64,000 nucleotides of DNA from Oceanobacillus sojae. GTDB lineage: Bacteria; Bacillota; Bacilli; Bacillales; Amphibacillaceae. The notes beneath the pieces are model-generated. The model was not told where the DNA came from, ran no database searches, and saw nothing but the letters and a program-made list of their open reading frames with translations. Shown piece by piece: positions 17,172 to 25,837 of this stretch (positions are counted from its first letter, which is position 1; each line of letters starts with the position of its first letter). The stretch lies in assembly GCF_007991515.1 (NCBI RefSeq), contig NZ_BJYM01000002.1, positions 186,001 through 250,000 of the forward strand. The letters are read 5' to 3'. Made by a program: the position numbers and the translations under genes.

Positions 17172-19250
17172 CTAAACGTCACTGTATTCCTCTTTTTCCT
17201 TTTCAATAAATTGCTTTATCAATTCATGTATTTGTTGATATGAAACAGATGCTATTACTTGGTTAATTTTTTGATCGTTCTGAGCAATGTCAGTTAATTC
17301 TAACAATGCCCGCAAGTGTTGTTCACGATCAATCGCAGATAACAATACAACAAAGTTAGCTTTCTTATTTTTCGAAAAATTAATTCCCTGTTTCACAATC
17401 AAAAAGCTCATCCCTACTTTTAAAGCTCCATATTCAGGATCTGTATGCGGTATAACGGTTTTATCTCCTAAAAACAAGTAATCACTGTCGTAATTATAAC
17501 CTTGTATAACCGCATCTCTATATTCCGGTTTAATAATATTATTTCTAATCAGCGGTTGTGCTGCTATATAAATAGCTTCTTTCCAATCCTTAACGCAATC
17601 TATAAATTGAACATAATCAGTTTCCATCATTTGTAATAAATTTCGCTTAGTAACATTTAAATCAAACTTCGAAATTTCGCTTGGTCCATGTAAGTAAGCA
17701 GCTAATTCCCTTCTTAATTTTGCTTTATCTTGAATAGTTGAACTTTCCGCAACAATTTGCATGATGACATCTAACTCCGGAGTTTGCGGTTTATATCCGT
17801 ATAAATCATTAACAACAAGTTTTTGTAACTTTTTCCATTCTGTATTTGTCGGAAACTTATTAATGCAATATTGACGTTTAATTGTTTTTAAAGGGACATT
17901 AGAAAAAACAATATGATAATCCTGTTTGTACTCTTGGAACTCCCTCAAAGACATAGAACCTAGAAATATAAAGTCTGGAAAAACCCGTTTTAAAGTATTC
18001 ATCAGCATTTTGGAAATAGATGTACCATGGGGGCAGACAACAATGGCCCTAATTTTTTCTGCTACGTTGTCACCCTGCTTAGATAACCATCCGCCTATTA
18101 AAATGCTAAAATAAATAATTTCATTCTCTGGAATTGGTTGATCAAACAACTTCGCAAAGGGAGTAAGTGTCTTCTTCACCAAATAATGTAACTCCTTAAA
18201 ATCCTTTGTAAATGATATATCAACTTGGTTTAATTCACTCAAACGATACTTAATTCGGTAATAAGCAGGTGTTGCATGTAACAATAATTGGCTTATTAAC
18301 TGCTCCTTATCCTTTAAAATCACACATGCCTGCCGCTCAAAATCAATTAAAAATAATTCAATTGCTTCTCTAATCTGCGGCATTACACTTTCCTCTGCAA
18401 ACTTTGAAGAATGCAAAGTAGTTGAAAGCAGATGAAGAGCTATATATACGCGTTCATTTGTTGAAACATATTTATAATCTGAAAATAGCTCTTCAGTTGC
18501 AAGATACTCTTTCGTATTTGCAATTTCTTCATAACGTAATTGAAAATGTTCTATAGAATACCCTAACCTGACCCTTCTTAGAATAGAAGCAATAACATAA
18601 GGCATAATTGCCATTCTGTCATCAGTGAACTTTAACTGTAGCCTGTTCTCAATTTCCATCATTCTATCAGCAATATCCTTAATATCCTCCTCCTTTATTC
18701 GTCCATATCGCTGTGCAAATTTCTCTCCATTGCTCATATCCATACATTCTCGGATGATTGAGATTAATAGTTTGCGAATAGCGTATTCATCCCCTGTTAT
18801 TAAGTAACCACTTGTCCTGTTGTACACAAAGTTAACTTCAAAATTTTGTACATATTCTTTTACTTTTTTTAAATCGCTTAAAATAGTATTTTTACTTACT
18901 TGTAGTGATGAAGCAAAATGTACTAAAGATAATTCTTCGTCTGAAGTTAAAGTCATTAAAATAATAACTAAGATTCTTTGTTCTTCAGTAAAAAAATCTT
19001 GATGACTTTCTATTGATTGTGATTTATGTTGCTGTTGAACAAACAGTTCATCCGGAATGATAAAAAGACCAGTTTTATTTCTTGATATTTTTGGAAGCCC
19101 TTTCATTTTTAAATATTCATTAATTTTAGATAATAAATAAGTTAATTGTCTCTTACTTATTTGCTGATCTTCCACCAATTCTTTACTCGTAATAAAAGGA
19201 TTTCTCAATAGCACTTCCATAATAAGACGACTTTTTGTATCTAACCCCAT
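17172..19250 (-). CDS. BglG/MtlR-type PRD transcriptional activator of the PTS operon
   Basis: 692-residue regulator. Domains in order: two N-terminal HTH units (about 1-140), PRD1 (about 185-300, His273), PRD2 (about 300-400, His325 in LLHATPAY), a galactitol-type IIB-like domain (401-485, Cys406 in IVVCPHGTS) and a IIA-like domain (about 545-690, His602 in VIPHTDP). Such proteins activate transcription and are phosphorylated by HPr and the cognate PTS proteins, so substrate uptake turns the operon on. First gene of the operon, behind a good promoter at 19335-19362. Confidence 0.93.
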   Translation of the reverse strand: MGLDTKSRLIMEVLLRNPFITSKELVEDQQISKRQLTYLLSKINEYLKMKGLPKISRNKTGLFIIPDELFVQQQHKSQSIESHQDFFTEEQRILVIILMTLTSDEELSLVHFASSLQVSKNTILSDLKKVKEYVQNFEVNFVYNRTSGYLITGDEYAIRKLLISIIRECMDMSNGEKFAQRYGRIKEEDIKDIADRMMEIENRLQLKFTDDRMAIMPYVIASILRRVRLGYSIEHFQLRYEEIANTKEYLATEELFSDYKYVSTNERVYIALHLLSTTLHSSKFAEESVMPQIREAIELFLIDFERQACVILKDKEQLISQLLLHATPAYYRIKYRLSELNQVDISFTKDFKELHYLVKKTLTPFAKLFDQPIPENEIIYFSILIGGWLSKQGDNVAEKIRAIVVCPHGTSISKMLMNTLKRVFPDFIFLGSMSLREFQEYKQDYHIVFSNVPLKTIKRQYCINKFPTNTEWKKLQKLVVNDLYGYKPQTPELDVIMQIVAESSTIQDKAKLRRELAAYLHGPSEISKFDLNVTKRNLLQMMETDYVQFIDCVKDWKEAIYIAAQPLIRNNIIKPEYRDAVIQGYNYDSDYLFLGDKTVIPHTDPEYGALKVGMSFLIVKQGINFSKNKKANFVVLLSAIDREQHLRALLELTDIAQNDQKINQVIASVSYQQIHELIKQFIEKEKEEYSDV

Positions 19251-19334
19251 AAAATAATCCCCTTTGCTTATTAATACTGTATCATATCATTTGTTCTTTA
19301 TTAACACATTTATAAACAAAAAAATTGTAACATC

Positions 19335-19362
19335 ATTGTACATGATTGTGATTGGTTGTCAA
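19335..19362 (-). promoter_or_regulatory. Promoter of the galactitol-type PTS operon
   Basis: Minus strand: TTGACA (19357-19362), a 16-base spacer and TACAAT (19335-19340), about 85 bases before the regulator start. Near-consensus SigmaA. Confidence 0.75.
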
Positions 19363-19629
19363 TACTAAAAATAAATCACTTATACGTTTATAACAAGCAA
19401 TTAGAATATATTTTTTTAATATAATAAATAAAATTATATTTTTTCAGTATTATATTTACAAAAGTAACATAAATGAACAAAAGATGTTTACATACTATTT
19501 TCCATTAATTATTCTATTTTCAAGAATTTCTTCTACCGTAATTAAAAAAATGAAAAGCATACTACTTGTGGAGTACGGTGATAAATGATTGCACTTTGTA
19601 TTCTCTTCTAAACTAAATTTTTTTGGGTT

Positions 19630-19651
19630 CTACCAGTTCTAGAAGTGGTAG
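19630..19651. promoter_or_regulatory. 22-bp near-perfect palindrome, possible operator
   Basis: CTACCAGTTCT and AGAAGTGGTAG are inverted copies with one mismatch and no spacer. No long T tract follows on either strand, so an operator is likelier than a terminator. It is about 270 bases upstream of the -35 box, so a remote site or a relic are both possible. Confidence 0.35.
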
Positions 19652-19694
19652 TTTTAATACCAATCACTGTGCAATAAACAACATTATTCAAGCA

Positions 19695-19740
19695 TAAAAA
19701 AATAGTGAATTTCCACTTATAAAGGAAAATCACTATTTTT
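19695..19740 (-). terminator. Terminator of the SorC gene, member of a repeated hairpin family
   Basis: Stem AAATAGTGAATTTCC / GGAAAATCACTATTT with one mismatch; T7 follows on the minus strand. The outer arms are identical to those of the hairpin at 43312-43354. Confidence 0.85.
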
Positions 19741-19789
19741 ACTTTGGACGTTTTTTATACGAAATACTGCTCATTAATCAAATATGAAC

Positions 19790-20731
19790 TCAATTCTCTA
19801 GTAATAGTTTTGCTGTAATCTCATCGGTTATTAATACATGAATCAGTTCCCCACAGAGAGCAGCTTTAATTCCTCTTACTTTTTCTTCACCGGCTGCAAC
19901 GCCAATTACTAATGGAATATTTTTCAGCTTATTGATATCAGCGGAAATCGTTTTTTCATTCCATTCATTTTCTATTAAATTTCCTTCATCATTGATAAAG
20001 TTATAACAAATATCTCCTGCAATTTCTTTCTCGTTTAAATCATCAATAATACCATAATCTTTATAAGATTTGACCATCGTTGAATGCTTTGGAGATCCTC
20101 CAATACCTACAAGAGCGACATCCGCCTGATTACCCATTTCAAGAGTATTTTTTATAGACGATTGTTTTAATATAATTTCTTTTGTCTCTTTAGAATCAAC
20201 AACAACAGGAGCATGCAAAAGATGATAATTTGCTTTTAATGCTTCTGCTAGCTTTGCAACAATATGATTTGCATGTATGTCTAAACGCTCGTCCCCCATC
20301 CCTCCAACAATAGGAACAAAGCATACATTTGAAAAATACTGACTGGATGTCATGGCTGTTGCAACTTCATATAGGGTCGTTCCAGAAGATACTCCGATAA
20401 CTTGATTATTTCTTATCATTCTTAACAAATATTTACTTGCTGCCGCTCCCAACTGAGCTTTAATATTTCCCTGCTCCGTTTCAGGTAAACAAACCACTTC
20501 ACGTAATCCATATTTTTTTTCCAGCTTTGTCTCCAAGCTTGATACCGTATGATACTCCTCATCATGAATAATGATTTCGACAATACCCAATTCCTTAGAT
20601 TTTGATAAATATTTCGATATTAATGATCGGCTAACTCCAATTTTTTGTGCAATAGTTGATTGCGTTTCTCCTGCTTCATAATACATATTCGCAATCTTAA
20701 TCATTAATCTGCGATCATCTAAATAGGACAT
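19790..20731 (-). CDS. SorC-family regulator of the glucitol-type operon
   Basis: 313 residues: HTH at about 15-45 (ETQSTIAQKIGVSRSLISK) followed by a SorC ligand-binding domain (GVSSGTTLYEVA, VPIVGGMGDERL, VALVGIGGSP). Paralogue of the regulator at 10659-11609. It closes the glucitol-type gene cluster and is likely to control it through the palindromes at 27161-27231, sensing the phosphorylated polyol. ATG preceded by AAAGGA. A hairpin lies between it and gutM, so it probably has its own promoter in the AT-rich leader. Confidence 0.87.
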   Translation of the reverse strand: MSYLDDRRLMIKIANMYYEAGETQSTIAQKIGVSRSLISKYLSKSKELGIVEIIIHDEEYHTVSSLETKLEKKYGLREVVCLPETEQGNIKAQLGAAASKYLLRMIRNNQVIGVSSGTTLYEVATAMTSSQYFSNVCFVPIVGGMGDERLDIHANHIVAKLAEALKANYHLLHAPVVVDSKETKEIILKQSSIKNTLEMGNQADVALVGIGGSPKHSTMVKSYKDYGIIDDLNEKEIAGDICYNFINDEGNLIENEWNEKTISADINKLKNIPLVIGVAAGEEKVRGIKAALCGELIHVLITDEITAKLLLEN

Positions 20732-21036
20732 TCCTTTACACCCTGTTCTTGTTAAAATTATATAAATTTAAATTTAAATTCAAATTAATTAAATCTTATT
20801 ATATCATTTTATCCACTTGATAAATATAACGGGGATTAAAAATTTGTATATATTGAATTTTTTCTTTTTTTCTAATATAAGTCAAAGCTTCACTTAGCGG
20901 GAGTTTTATTCTTCTTCCATTGAGTTAGCCTAAGTGATTTAAGGAGTTAGCTCATCTGAATTTTCCGCCTAAATAAATTTATTTTTATTCTTTATTTGGG
21001 AGGCAGGAGTTTTTTAGACGATTCTCCGTGACAAAT
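20732..21036. other. Intergenic region between SorC gene and gutM
   Basis: 305 bases. It holds the AT-rich leader of the SorC gene with alternating AAATTT motifs (about 20760-20785), a perfect 8-bp inverted repeat TCACTTAG/CTAAGTGA (20890-20937) enclosing two close copies of GAGTTAGC-type sequence, and a terminator-like hairpin at 20967-21004. No gene seen. Confidence 0.45.
20967..21004 (-). terminator. Candidate terminator after gutM
   Basis: GCCTAAATAAA (20967-20977) pairs with TTTATTTGGGAGGC (20991-21004), with a few extra bases on one side. It lies 33 bases past the gutM stop. The T tract is weak, so termination may be partial. Confidence 0.4.
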
Positions 21037-21420
21037 TTACATTACTTTAGCTTTTCTTTTCATTTGTTCTTCTATACGTTTAATAGCGTCTTGGACAACT
21101 AATTTATGTTTTTTCTTTCTCCAATCAACAATTTCTATATTTTCTCCAACATATTCTTTATACTTTGCAAATCTAGAAAGTACCGTTAATCCTGATAAAA
21201 TATTACATTCTTGAATGATTCCTTCATTATCCGTAACAACAATAGCTACTTTTCCGATCCGAAACATTTTTTTAGTCATTCCAACACCAAGATAACCTTC
21301 ACTATATTGTTGTGTGAGTTTTTTAACTTTTTTCTGATAATATTTCACATGGATAATTCCTGTTAATGCTTGAATAATAAGAATAATAACTAAAAATGAT
21401 AGAAATAATAAGGGGTCCAT
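21037..21420 (-). CDS. gutM: GutM/SrlM-type glucitol operon activator
   Basis: 127 residues. One N-terminal membrane helix (about 4-24), then the GutM-like core with GYLGVGMTKKMFRIGKVAIV, GIIQECNILSGLTVLSRF and a basic C-terminus. It matches E. coli GutM in length (119) and in the VGVG and GLTVFAR-like blocks. GutM is described as an activator of the glucitol operon; its N-terminal helix suggests a membrane-tethered protein. It follows the PTS and oxidoreductase genes in the same orientation. Confidence 0.75.
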   Translation of the reverse strand: MDPLLFLSFLVIILIIQALTGIIHVKYYQKKVKKLTQQYSEGYLGVGMTKKMFRIGKVAIVVTDNEGIIQECNILSGLTVLSRFAKYKEYVGENIEIVDWRKKKHKLVVQDAIKRIEEQMKRKAKVM

Positions 21421-21524
21421 TTTTTAACCTCCTACTTTGGTGTTTTTTTTACAAAATCATACTAAGAATAAAGAACAATGGATGAAAAATAAACAATTCA
21501 CCCATTGTTTAAATTAATATAATT

Positions 21525-22520
21525 TCACTCTAATGCTTCAATAATTCGTTTACTCAATATTACTGGTGAATTAGCAAAATTACCAACTGTTGACCCCGCA
21601 ATATGTGGTGTGATCGTAATATTATCCAAATTATTATAAGGGTGATCTCTTGGTAATGGTTCAATATCAAACACATCTACTGCTGCTCCGGCAATTTTTC
21701 TCTCTCGTAATGCCTCTGCCAAATCCTGCTCATTAATTAACCCGGAACGTGCAGTATTTATTAAAACTGTATTTTTTTTCATTACGTTAAAATGCTCTTT
21801 GTTAATCATATTTTTCGTTTGTTCTGTTAGACGGTAATGCATGGAAAGAATATCAGCTTGTTTTACTAGTTCTTCTAAGGTATTAACTTGTGTGTCATGT
21901 GTATCGCCTTGATAATAGTCATCGAAGAATAAAATTTTACCGCCAAAAGGTCGAAGTAATTCTGCAACTCGTTGACCAATAGCACCATACCCAATTAAAC
22001 CAATGGTTGATTCCTTCAATTCTGGTGCTAGTACACCATTTGGAAAATACTTTTCCCATTCCCCATTTTTTAGTTTATGGTTACCTCTCGCTATATTTCG
22101 AATTTCGGATAGAATCATCCCTACTGTAAACTCTGAGACACTTGTAATGCTACGTCCTGGTGTATTTAAAACTATGATTCCTTTCGATTTAGCATATTCT
22201 TGATTCACATTTTCAATACCTGCTCGAAGTACTCCTAATAACTTCAAATTCTCGCATTGATCGATTACCTTTTTCCCGATAGGTGCAAATTGGGTAATGA
22301 TCATATCATAGTCTTCTAATCCTTCTATTAATTCTTCAGGAAGGGCAATTGCCTCGCTACCTTTGGATTCCAATGTTATATTATCATTTTGTAATGCTTC
22401 TAAATTTTCATGTTTCCATTCTTTTACAATTATCTCTATCCCAAAATCTTCTAAACTAGCAAGGCCTTCTTTCATCATTTGTTTATCAATAAATAAATCA
22501 GCGATTGCTAAACATTTCAT
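21525..22520 (-). CDS. D-isomer-specific 2-hydroxyacid dehydrogenase
   Basis: 331-residue NAD-dependent dehydrogenase of the phosphoglycerate/glycerate type. The Rossmann motif is GLIGYGAIGQRVAE. Catalytic residues are Arg in NTARSGLI, Glu in DIEPLPRDHP and His in TPHIAGST. The presence of a 2-hydroxyacid dehydrogenase in a polyol operon suggests that the substrate is processed through an acid (aldonate-type) or that a hydroxypyruvate-like product is formed. ATG with GAAGGTG. Substrate unknown. Confidence 0.88.
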   Translation of the reverse strand: MKCLAIADLFIDKQMMKEGLASLEDFGIEIIVKEWKHENLEALQNDNITLESKGSEAIALPEELIEGLEDYDMIITQFAPIGKKVIDQCENLKLLGVLRAGIENVNQEYAKSKGIIVLNTPGRSITSVSEFTVGMILSEIRNIARGNHKLKNGEWEKYFPNGVLAPELKESTIGLIGYGAIGQRVAELLRPFGGKILFFDDYYQGDTHDTQVNTLEELVKQADILSMHYRLTEQTKNMINKEHFNVMKKNTVLINTARSGLINEQDLAEALRERKIAGAAVDVFDIEPLPRDHPYNNLDNITITPHIAGSTVGNFANSPVILSKRIIEALE

Positions 22521-22549
22521 TTTTTCACCTTCTCATTTTTTCTTTATAT

Positions 22550-23608
22550 TTACGACTGTAATAAAACGGAAATACGATAATTCCCACGTGTACTTGCTTT
22601 TTCAAAAGCTTCTTGAATTCTAGTTAATGGAATCTTCTCTTCAATTAAAGGGCTTACATTAACTCGATGTTCACTTAGCATTTTTGCTGCATTATTAAAA
22701 TCATCCAGATTCGATCCATACGTACCAATAAGTTCACATTGTTTGTAATGAATGGTATTAGAATCTATATTTAATTCTGGTGCTGGGTAACCCGCAGCAA
22801 ATAAAAGAATCTTCCCCTCATCATTTTTTATCATCTCTAAAGCTTGCTCATTTGCTGAAGAAGTTCCAACTGCAATAATGACGATATCTGCACCATTACC
22901 ATTTGTTCTTTTTCTAACTTGTTCTACCGGATCCTCATTGCCAGCATCAATTAATTCTAATTTCATTTGTTTAATTTTTTTTACTTTTTGGGGATTCCGT
23001 TCAGATACAATTACCCTTGCTCCCATTGCTTGAGCAACTGCTGCATTTAGTAATCCCATTGTGCCCCCACCAATAACAACAACCGTATCAAATCCAGAAT
23101 TAATCCGGAGTTTGCGCATTCCTTTTAGTACGGAGGATAAAGGTTCCACAAAGCCTGCTTCCGAAGCAGACAACTCATTACTAATTTTCACGACACTTTT
23201 TGATTTTCTAATAAAGTAATTCGCAAACCCAAAAATACCGTAATATTTGTCAGAATAATTTTTTCCAAATTGTTTAATGTTTCTACAAGAAGTAATTTCC
23301 CCTTTTTTACATTTATCACAGTCCCCACAAAAATCATATAAAATACAAACCCGATCCCCAACTGTTAAAGAATTACTTACTTTTTCTCCTTTAGCTATAA
23401 TTATTCCTGAACTTTCATGTCCACCTGCCATTGGGTATCCTTGATGTTCACGTTTTCCTTGCCATTGTTGATAATCTGTTGTACAAATATTACATGCTTC
23501 CTGCTTAATTAGCACTTCATCATCTTTTAAATTGGGTAACTTCTCTTCTCGCACTTTAACGTTTCCTTTTCCTTCCATAACTCCAAATCTAAATGAATCT
23601 GGTAGCAT
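22550..23608 (-). CDS. Zinc-dependent alcohol dehydrogenase (MDR family)
   Basis: 352 residues from the ATG at 23608, behind ATAGGAGGAATAGG; an earlier ATG at 23662 would overlap the srlE gene and lacks a ribosome site. Catalytic zinc ligands are in CNICTTDYQQW and GHESSG, the structural zinc in FCGDCDKCKKG...C, and the NAD motif is IGGGTMG. Likely oxidises the polyol phosphate made by the adjacent glucitol-type PTS. 25 bases after srlE. Confidence 0.87.
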   Translation of the reverse strand: MLPDSFRFGVMEGKGNVKVREEKLPNLKDDEVLIKQEACNICTTDYQQWQGKREHQGYPMAGGHESSGIIIAKGEKVSNSLTVGDRVCILYDFCGDCDKCKKGEITSCRNIKQFGKNYSDKYYGIFGFANYFIRKSKSVVKISNELSASEAGFVEPLSSVLKGMRKLRINSGFDTVVVIGGGTMGLLNAAVAQAMGARVIVSERNPQKVKKIKQMKLELIDAGNEDPVEQVRKRTNGNGADIVIIAVGTSSANEQALEMIKNDEGKILLFAAGYPAPELNIDSNTIHYKQCELIGTYGSNLDDFNNAAKMLSEHRVNVSPLIEEKIPLTRIQEAFEKASTRGNYRISVLLQS

Positions 23609-23633
23609 CCTATTCCTCCTATCAAACGATTTT

Positions 23634-24650
23634 CTACAACATAAATGACATAAAATATGCAATGATTACTGCTGCAGGTCCTGTGACTACCCTCGAAAAT
23701 AGAATTGCTGGTGCTCCAACGCTAGCTGTTTCAGATTTTGCTTCTCCTAACGCCATACCAACTGGAATAAAGTCCGTTCCAACTTGTGCATTTATTGCAA
23801 ATAACGCTGGAAGTGCAATACTCATTTCAATGTTACCGTTTGCAATTTCATTTCCAACTAGTGTTCCGATAATCGCACCTATAACAGCCCCTGGAGCAAG
23901 TAGAGGTGATAAAAATGGAAGCGCTGTAATTACACCTAAAATAATAAGTCCGCCGATATTATTTGCTAGTGGGACAAATACATTTGCTAATATTTCTCCA
24001 ATACCTGTATAGTTGATAATTCCGATTAAAGTTGCAACAAACGCCATAAATGGAATTATATTTTTAATGATAGAGTCGACAGTATCACGACCTGCCTGGT
24101 ACAAAATATTCATGAAAGCCCCTGCGACTCTGGCAATTTTATTAATTAATCCTATGAAGCCAGCATTTTGTGCACTATTGGTTTCTGGCTGATCATCAGC
24201 AGTTGGAGCAGCTGCTTCTTCATTTTGTTCTGAATAATCAATTTTTTCAGATTCTAATTCTACATAAGGTGTTTTTTCATCAGCAAGCTCAATATTCTCT
24301 ACAGATACACCAGAAACAAAAATATCATCTGTAATAAATTTTGCTAATGGGCCCGATGGACTCATTACTTTAACGTTAATTGTCGGTATTCTTAATTTTG
24401 GGTATGTTCCTCCCCTTGCTGTTCCACCACAATCAATGACCGCTGCTAATGTTTCATTTTTATCTACCGGATTTTTAAATGCATCTACTACTTCTGCTCC
24501 GGAAAGTTTTGCAATTTTTTCAGCTACCGGGTGGATGCCTCCCCCTGTAACACTAATGACATATTTTTTTTCATCTGTTGGTGTAAATTCTAGGGGACCG
24601 CCCCACCCATTTCTTCCTTTAGATACTTTGACTTTTTTATAAGCACTCAT
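23634..24650 (-). CDS. srlE: PTS glucitol/sorbitol-type EIIB(C1) subunit
   Basis: 338 residues. The N-terminal EIIB-gut domain (about 1-130) has the active Cys74 in VIDCGGTARGG. Then comes a variable acidic linker (about 140-165) and a C-terminal membrane part with about five helices (IKNIIPFMAFVATLIGIINYTG and following). It passes phosphate from the IIA to the polyol as IIC2 transports it. Length matches E. coli SrlE (319). Second PTS gene in transcription order after srlA, 27 bases downstream of it. Confidence 0.88.
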   Translation of the reverse strand: MSAYKKVKVSKGRNGWGGPLEFTPTDEKKYVISVTGGGIHPVAEKIAKLSGAEVVDAFKNPVDKNETLAAVIDCGGTARGGTYPKLRIPTINVKVMSPSGPLAKFITDDIFVSGVSVENIELADEKTPYVELESEKIDYSEQNEEAAAPTADDQPETNSAQNAGFIGLINKIARVAGAFMNILYQAGRDTVDSIIKNIIPFMAFVATLIGIINYTGIGEILANVFVPLANNIGGLIILGVITALPFLSPLLAPGAVIGAIIGTLVGNEIANGNIEMSIALPALFAINAQVGTDFIPVGMALGEAKSETASVGAPAILFSRVVTGPAAVIIAYFMSFML

Positions 24651-24677
24651 GAGATTTCCTCCCTTTATGTTTAGATT

Positions 24678-25220
24678 TTAATTTTCCTTAAGAATCTTTT
24701 CATGACCTTGTTTTTTAAACATATAAGCACTAATTCGTTCAGTAACCAAACCTCTCATTAAAATAACAATTAAACCGGTTAGTAAAAACATAAGACCTAA
24801 TTGTGCTTGACTACCACCTGCAGCTGTATATCCTGTTGCCACTCCCAGCCATACAAATAATTCTGCAGAATTGGCATGGGGAAAAAGACCGGTTATAGGA
24901 TGCACAAAAGAAACCGCAGAATCATAGAATGCCGGTTTATATTTCTCTGGTAAAAATCGACCAACTGTATAACACATTGGGTTCGTGAAGAAAAAAACTG
25001 CTATAAAAGGTACAAGCGTATAACGGAGTACAGCATATTTCGTGATTTTTTGAATAAACCCATTTATCTTTTCTTCTCCAATCATTTTTGTTATCGCATT
25101 AACAGCTGTGATCAATGTAACTAATAAAGGTATAATCCCCGTCATATAACCCATAAATACTTCAGCTCCAGCTTCAAACATTCCAATGAAGCCTTCAGCA
25201 ATCATTATCATAAAATCCAT
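24678..25220 (-). CDS. srlA: PTS glucitol/sorbitol-type EIIC2 subunit
   Basis: 180-residue membrane protein matching SrlA (187 residues in E. coli). Stretches such as GYMTGIIPLLVTLITAVNAI, FFTNPMCYTVGRFLPEKYKPAFYDS and HANSAELFVWLGVATGYTAAG are typical of EIIC-gut. It forms the polyol channel together with the membrane half of SrlE. 68 bases after the IIA gene. Confidence 0.9.
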   Translation of the reverse strand: MDFMIMIAEGFIGMFEAGAEVFMGYMTGIIPLLVTLITAVNAITKMIGEEKINGFIQKITKYAVLRYTLVPFIAVFFFTNPMCYTVGRFLPEKYKPAFYDSAVSFVHPITGLFPHANSAELFVWLGVATGYTAAGGSQAQLGLMFLLTGLIVILMRGLVTERISAYMFKKQGHEKILKEN

Positions 25221-25288
25221 TTAACACCCATCCTCTCGTAATAGTAATCTATTTAGAAACAGCTACTCTATGAAATAAACTATTCACA

Positions 25289-25645
25289 TTATTTAACTTG
25301 AATCGAATCTCCCTCTTTTAATATTGGAAAATCACTTGGCGTTACTAAAACTGCACCTGGTAAAATTTCTTCTTCCTTATCATCTTTAAAATAAATGGAA
25401 AGGTGACCGAGACTTTCAAAGTTAGAATTGGCTTCTTCTCCAACTTTTTGAATGGTATATTCTCTACCACCAATCACAATTATTTTTCCAAATTCTAAGG
25501 CATCTTTAGGCTGTTCTTCAAAGCGATGAATTACCGAAATGTCTCTTAACTCAGGCGGAACGGTTTCATTAAAAAGTACTAATAAATTTTCTTCTTCAAA
25601 ATCTGGTACTAGGGCACCAATTTCAAGAATATTCATTTTTATCAT
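25289..25645 (-). CDS. srlB: PTS glucitol/sorbitol-type EIIA subunit
   Basis: 118-residue EIIA-gut protein. His40 in ISVIHRFEEQ is the likely phosphorylation site, equivalent to the FIHCH region of E. coli SrlB. The C-terminal GAVLVTPSDFPILKEGDSIQV matches the family's end (PGSVL). Start ATG preceded by GGAGGAGAAGG. It heads the PTS genes, 192 bases after the COG4091-type gene. That gap holds no hairpin I can see, so co-transcription is likely. Confidence 0.85.
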   Translation of the reverse strand: MIKMNILEIGALVPDFEEENLLVLFNETVPPELRDISVIHRFEEQPKDALEFGKIIVIGGREYTIQKVGEEANSNFESLGHLSIYFKDDKEEEILPGAVLVTPSDFPILKEGDSIQVK

Positions 25646-25837
25646 ATCCTTCTCCTCCTACTGTTTGATGACAGAATTTTTTTCCTATCTTTAATCCAAT
25701 ATTCAACATCAACTGCTTAGATAAATCTTCTCTTAGAAATAGCTCTCTCTTAATAAAATTCCTTCAAATATCTCAAATCCTTTAAACAAGCATGTAAAAA
25801 GGAAATAAATCTATTTCAAATTTTATAATTATCAATA

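Larger units (their letters stand above)
19251..19789. other. Intergenic region upstream of the PRD regulator
   Basis: 539 AT-rich bases between two minus-strand units. It contains the operon promoter (19335-19362), a 22-bp near-palindrome (19630-19651) and the terminator of the upstream SorC gene (19695-19740). I saw no coding sequence and no cre site matching the CcpA consensus. Confidence 0.5.

Noticed and set aside
19251..19789. CcpA cre site in the PTS operon control region
   Set aside because: Several GTAAAC-like fragments are present but none matches the 14-base cre consensus on both halves.
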